This document shows positions 59,685 to 64,000 of a stretch of DNA of 64,000 bases, in pieces. The stretch is from Symsagittifera roscoffensis (lineage: Eukaryota; Xenacoelomorpha; Acoela; Convolutidae). The notes below the pieces were generated by a model that saw only the letters and a list, made by a program, of their open reading frames with translations, did not search any database and had not been told where the DNA came from. Each line of letters opens with the position of its first letter. The first letter of the stretch is position 1. Position numbers and translations under genes: made by a program. Where the stretch lies: assembly GCF_963678635.1 (NCBI RefSeq), contig NC_087070.1:124001-188000 (forward strand), given 5' to 3'.

Positions 59685-59835
59685 ATCTTGCTTAACAAAA
59701 GTTATCTTTAAAAGAGGTTATCTCGCAAGATCTTGTAAGAATCTTGCAAGATCTTTCAATGAGATACATCGTCTTCAAAGAATCTTGCAAGTTTCTTACA
59801 AGATCTTGCAAAATAACCTCCCTTGGTCAGCATTT
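59685..59835. repeat. Right inverted copy of palindromic TTGCAAGATCTTGCAA repeat
   Basis: Contains CAAGATCTTGCAAAATAACC at the outer side, the reverse complement of the left block, with further copies of CGCAAGATCTTG and CTTGCAAGATC. Together with 34739-34860 it would bound an element of about 0.8 kb once the retroelement is ignored. Confidence 0.6.
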
Positions 59836-62618
59836 AAAATAAACAACTGCTAATTATTCCAATGAATGCCCTTGTTTAATTATATACATTTTTAGGATTT
59901 TCCCCCCTAAACATATTAAGTTACTTATTTAAGTTTTTCCATGCCTTTTTTACCACTTCAAAAGTGTTAAAAAAATCCTTGCGAGTATTAAAAAAATCCA
60001 GCAGTAAATCAGTCAGTATTGACTGTTTACACACCGTCGAAGCATAGTGTGCTATTAGGGTAACCATTTTTTTCCAACCTAAGTAGCAAACAAAATTGGT
60101 ATTTTAATTTGCGACCGGGTTTATGTTTGGACTTTATATTTTGACTGAAATGTCAACTTAGATTTCATTGTGCCACCCCAAACCCAATCGGTACGGTTTA
60201 TGATCAAACGGAGCCGAAACATGAACTCGAATTGGGTCGAAACATAAAGTCGAACGTGGCTGGAAAGTAAAGTCGAATTTGATCAAAACAAATTATCGAA
60301 CTGCCTCGAAAACTTAAGTTCAAAGTTTGACCAAATATTTGACCAAGTCGCGCTGGCCTACACTTGAAATCTTGAAATCAAAGTTTAAATATGAAGTCGA
60401 ACTGAAGTTATAGATATAAAATTTTGTCGGATTTTTTGCTTGCAAACGGCAAACAGTAGTGAATTGCAAAAAAACAGAAATAGAAGAATTTTAATATGCA
60501 TTTGGCTAGACCATCATATTTATCGATCATATACAAAACCACAACAAGAAGACCTACTCGTGGTGTCAAAGTAAATTTCAACCAATAGAGAGACGTTCAA
60601 TTCAAACAAAAAGATCAAATTATAAATAATCAAATCAAAAAGACAGCTAAATGAAAAACATTTTACTACTTACTTAAAGCTGAATATAGAATTGAAACTT
60701 AGTTTAGCATTTTTCAACAAAAAAATTGTTCTGTTACCTGAAAGCTGAAAACTAGAAAACATTGAAATCAAGCATTCAGTCATCAATCAGCCAACAGTCG
60801 TCAATTGAATAATATATTGTAACACAAATTATAAATACGATCATCAACCACCTTGGAGCTAAAACAAACTTTTTTTAGAGACTTTGGGAACCAATTTGCA
60901 CGAATCGATCTTTTCAAGGAAATCTCGATGTTGATTGGCAAAACTTTTTAGTAAAATATTCAAGATTGTCCCTAATTGTGGAATAAAAGTTTTTTTGTTG
61001 ATATTCCAACTTAGGCATTTAAATTTCAAAATCAGGTAAATTTTCATCAGCTAGTGTCCGACTGAAAGCTAAAACAAGAGGTCTTTTCGCCCTGAGACGA
61101 GAGAAGTGTTTTATAGTTTTGGAGCATGATGAACCTTGATCACCTCTTGCTCAAAGTATCTTACCTCTTCATCACCTCTTCCTCAAAGTATCATTTGTAG
61201 CACCAAACTTTCGAAACAATTGATTCAAAAAACCGCACCGAGAGCCGACTAATTTTTTAAATACACAATCACAACAGAGTTGATCTCTTTTTGGGAAATG
61301 GGAGCAAAGTATTTGTCATCTAAGAATATATGTATCTCAAACTCAAAAACATCTTTTCGTAAATTCCGACTAAAATTGAAACAAAATGTCTTTCTTCCGA
61401 GTGACCAAAAAGGATTTTGCAATTTTTGAAAAATTCGAAGTCACCTTGAGAATCTTGATTAGTTCGCCCAAACAGTGTTTTTGCTTGAAAATGTTTTTCA
61501 CACGGATAATTAAATGTTCCGAAACAAAGACGCTTAGTTATCGGAAAACTTTTGTGTTAGAAGCTCAAAGACATATTAATACTGCTCCCTGAGTGAGAAA
61601 TAGGAGCTATTTGGTTGGTTATCCAACTTAAAAATTTCAACTTAAAAAATAACGTTAAGTTTCACTTCCAAAATTACGAAAAAAACTGAAGCAACATAAC
61701 TTTTCAGCAAGAGACCCAAAAAAAATTTTTGAAAAAAAAACTACATTAAACAATTTCAAAATGATATGGAGAAAATTAATCAGCTCGCCTTGATAAGTTT
61801 TTCCGATCAAGAATGATCTTACTTTTTTGAAAAAACGCACAAACCGACACTTTCGCAGTAGTATCAAAAGTAAATAGAAAACAATTAGTGCAAACATACT
61901 TAAAGTGGTATCAGTTTGTTGAGTTGTAGCTGTTTGATTGTCTTTTAATATTAAAAGATCCCAAATTTAGAAACGTACCATTGAAACTATCCCCGAATTT
62001 TTGACTAAATTTTGAATAAAGATGTATTCTTGCCGACCGAAAAAAGTATGTTTAGTTTGGAGCAATTGACAAATATTGAAGCTTCTAAGCAATTTTTGTT
62101 CATATTTTTTTGGCTTAAATTTTTTTTCCTTAACGATATGATCCGAAACAAAGACATTGGAAACGATCTTTGCCAGAATATTTTTCGTACCAGAAGCTCC
62201 AATCGACAATCTCAAAGAAACATCAACAATTGTTGACAAATAATTTTAGAGAAAAAATGATGATGGTCTTTGTTTTGGGTTTAGTAGCTATTAATTTTGA
62301 AATTTTTTATTAGAAAATCCAACAGCAAAAATTGTATAAATTTCAGTATTTTATGATCATTATTAGAACCCAGACGCAAAAAAAAAACGCGACGAACATC
62401 TTTCAATACACTTCGCTTGGCTGATTTCAATCACCAAATGTGTTTTGACCACTCTGTTCAACAACTCTTCTTCTGAGTACGGAATGTATATAATATATAT
62501 ATAATACAGAATTTATATAATACGGCAATCTGCGTATATTGATCCATTCATTTAAATAATCAAATTGGATTTGTAGTAGTGTTTGTTCATACTTTCTACT
62601 TAACCTCTAAACTCAACT
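59836..62618. other. A+T-rich intergenic DNA
   Basis: No gene that I can support. Short Phe/Lys-rich frames on both strands (for example 61386-61592 and 62012-62236) look like chance readings. A weak word repeat, CCGAAACAAAGAC, occurs near 61520 and 62145, suggesting two diverged copies of an old repeat. A TATA-rich tract lies at 62485-62520. Confidence 0.4.
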
Positions 62619-63331
62619 AAAAAACCTAGAAACGAGAGCAAAATGCTCAATAATTGAAAACTAGCCCATATAGCTTGATTTTTATGAAAGGAAGGAAATC
62701 GATATCGGACACTATAGACCAGCAAGTATAATATCAACTGTTTGTAAATTACTGATGAAAAATTCATCTGAGCAGAAATAAAATCCTTGTAAAAAATTAT
62801 TTGGATGTTTACCTGAAAGATCATCACAACTTAAGCTACTGTAACGGCTTGACGACCTCTCGAATACTCTGTATAGCCACAGAGAAGTTGAGGTGATCTA
62901 AAGAGATTTCAAAAAAGTATTGGACTCATTATCGCTCTAAAGACTCTTAGGTTTTCTACAACAGTAGCATGGGATCAACACAAGAGTCTTTTGAGCGATA
63001 ATGAGTCGAATACTTTTTTGAAATCTCTTTAGATCACCTCAACTTCTCTGTGGCTATACAGACTATTCGAGAGGTCGTCAAGCCGTTACAGTAGCTTAAG
63101 TTGTGATGATCTTTCAGGTAAACATCCAAATAATTTTTTAAAAGGATTTTATTTCTGTTCAGATGATTCATTCAATAACGCCTGAGAATTTTTCATCAGT
63201 AATTTACAAACAGTTGATATTATACTTGCTGGTCTATAGTGTCCGATATCGATTTCCTTCCTTTTATAAAAATAAAGCTATATGGGCTAGTTTTCAATTA
63301 TTGGGCATTTTGCTCTCGTTTCTAGGTTTTT
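62619..63331. repeat. Large near-perfect inverted repeat (foldback)
   Basis: Left arm 62619-62947 and right arm 62983-63331 are reverse complements with only scattered mismatches. The spacer is 35 bases. Outer ends are CTAGAAACGAGAGC (left) and GCTCTCGTTTCTAG (right). The right arm has about 24 extra bases near 63165-63190. Mirror-image 50-residue frames occur in both arms, but the three differences seen over about 125 compared bases all change the amino acid, so no coding constraint is visible. It fits a foldback or MITE-like element, or a recent palindromic duplication. Confidence 0.9.
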
Positions 63332-64000
63332 TCTTAGTATTTTGTCGGTAGACGGACTGATTTGAGCTTCCGATAGATTTCAATTTGCCCTGTTGATTTT
63401 GATGTGTTAAAGTTTTCTGACTGTTCTCAAACCGTTTTTTCCATAACTATTTTTTCGTCGCTAATTTGACAAATGACATTTACTTCTAGAAGTTTCCCAC
63501 ACCAGGGGGTTCATTTGTAAAACCAATGAAAAAGCTTTCCAGGGGTTTTTCAGTTTTAGTTTTACCTATTTCGCTTTATTGTTTTCTCTCGATAAACTAT
63601 CTCTTCTGGTGTCTGCTCAAAATTCATTTCCTTTTGCTTTCTAAACTTTACAGTAAATTTTTGCTCCAGACCTTCAAAACTTGTTTTGAGTTTTCTTTTT
63701 TAATTTTATTGTCTCTGTTGTACTATTCTCGAGCGGTGCAGCGGTACACTTTTGACAACAGTACATACTTCTTTGTCAGTCGGGTTAGTTGAATCAGATT
63801 GGATTTCATTAAAATACTGATTTAGCTCTTTAAAATTTAAAAATGAATTGCACAAATTTATCAAATGACCTTTATAATCAAAAATTGCAACTGAAAACTA
63901 AAACAAAACGGAAGTTATAGTTTTCAGCAAGAAATCAGTTTGCAAAACATGAAATGCAAATAATTTTAAATCACGTTAGACCAAAACATCACTGGAGAAA
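63332..64000. other. A+T-rich DNA to window edge
   Basis: Nothing recognised. The + strand frame 63526-63792 is hydrophobic (Leu/Phe/Ser-rich) and lacks supporting context; I do not count it as a gene. Confidence 0.35.

Noticed and set aside
34739-59835. One large DNA transposon with terminal inverted repeats carrying all the genes between
   Set aside because: The LTR edges with CTAT duplication and the gag-pol order explain the interior as a separate LTR element; the inverted blocks lie outside it and are better explained as an interrupted older element.
62600-63351. Matching hydrophobic small proteins in both arms of the inverted repeat
   Set aside because: The similarity is due to the DNA inversion; the few differences all change the amino acid, so there is no sign of protein-level selection.

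Overview
The window looks like nuclear DNA of an invertebrate animal. It holds no bacterial features. Most of it is A+T-rich non-coding or repetitive DNA, with one decayed eukaryotic tRNA-Arg and a very large gag-pol-env LTR retroelement. The species cannot be fixed from the sequence; a nematode or similar small invertebrate is only a guess.

Bases 1-8732 are a visibly G+C-richer, intronless coding block on the + strand. Four long open frames overlap end to end, and each lies one base back (-1) from the one before. The first carries a complete SGNH-hydrolase signature and a coiled coil. The other three belong to no family I recognise. They may be one long gene of about 2,900 codons interrupted by three single-base shifts, or a compact mobile element using overlapping frames. 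The 1.6 kb that follows is non-coding as far as I can see.

Bases 10338-32176 are a 22 kb satellite built on an 87-bp unit, roughly 250 units. Because 87 = 3 x 29, the minus strand keeps long artificial-looking frames of a 29-residue repeat, up to 571 residues. The first two thirds keep a perfect 10-bp palindrome (AGAACGTTCT) in most units. The distal third is a mosaic of shorter variant units in which that palindrome is mostly lost. Large blocks have been duplicated inside the array.

Bases 32177-35231 hold a decayed tRNA-Arg(TCG), a cluster of inverted repeats just behind it, and otherwise A+T-rich DNA.

Bases 35236-59551 form one LTR retroelement on the minus strand, about 24.3 kb, bounded by 5'-TG...CA-3' LTR ends and a 4-bp target duplication (CTAT). 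In minus-strand order it has the 5' LTR, primer-binding site, a tandem array of LTR-plus-leader units of about 1.25 kb, gag, protease, reverse transcriptase, RNase H, integrase, a proline-rich frame, an env-like glycoprotein, two further unassigned frames, a purine tract and the 3' LTR. Every gene is broken by frameshifts or stops, and the protease has lost its catalytic Asp, so the copy is dead. It sits inside an older small element whose ends carry inverted copies of a palindromic motif (TTGCAAGATCTTGCAA).

Bases 59556-64000 are A+T-rich and gene-poor. Their one clear structure is a large, nearly perfect inverted repeat at 62619-63331 (arms of about 330-350 bp, loop of 35 bp).
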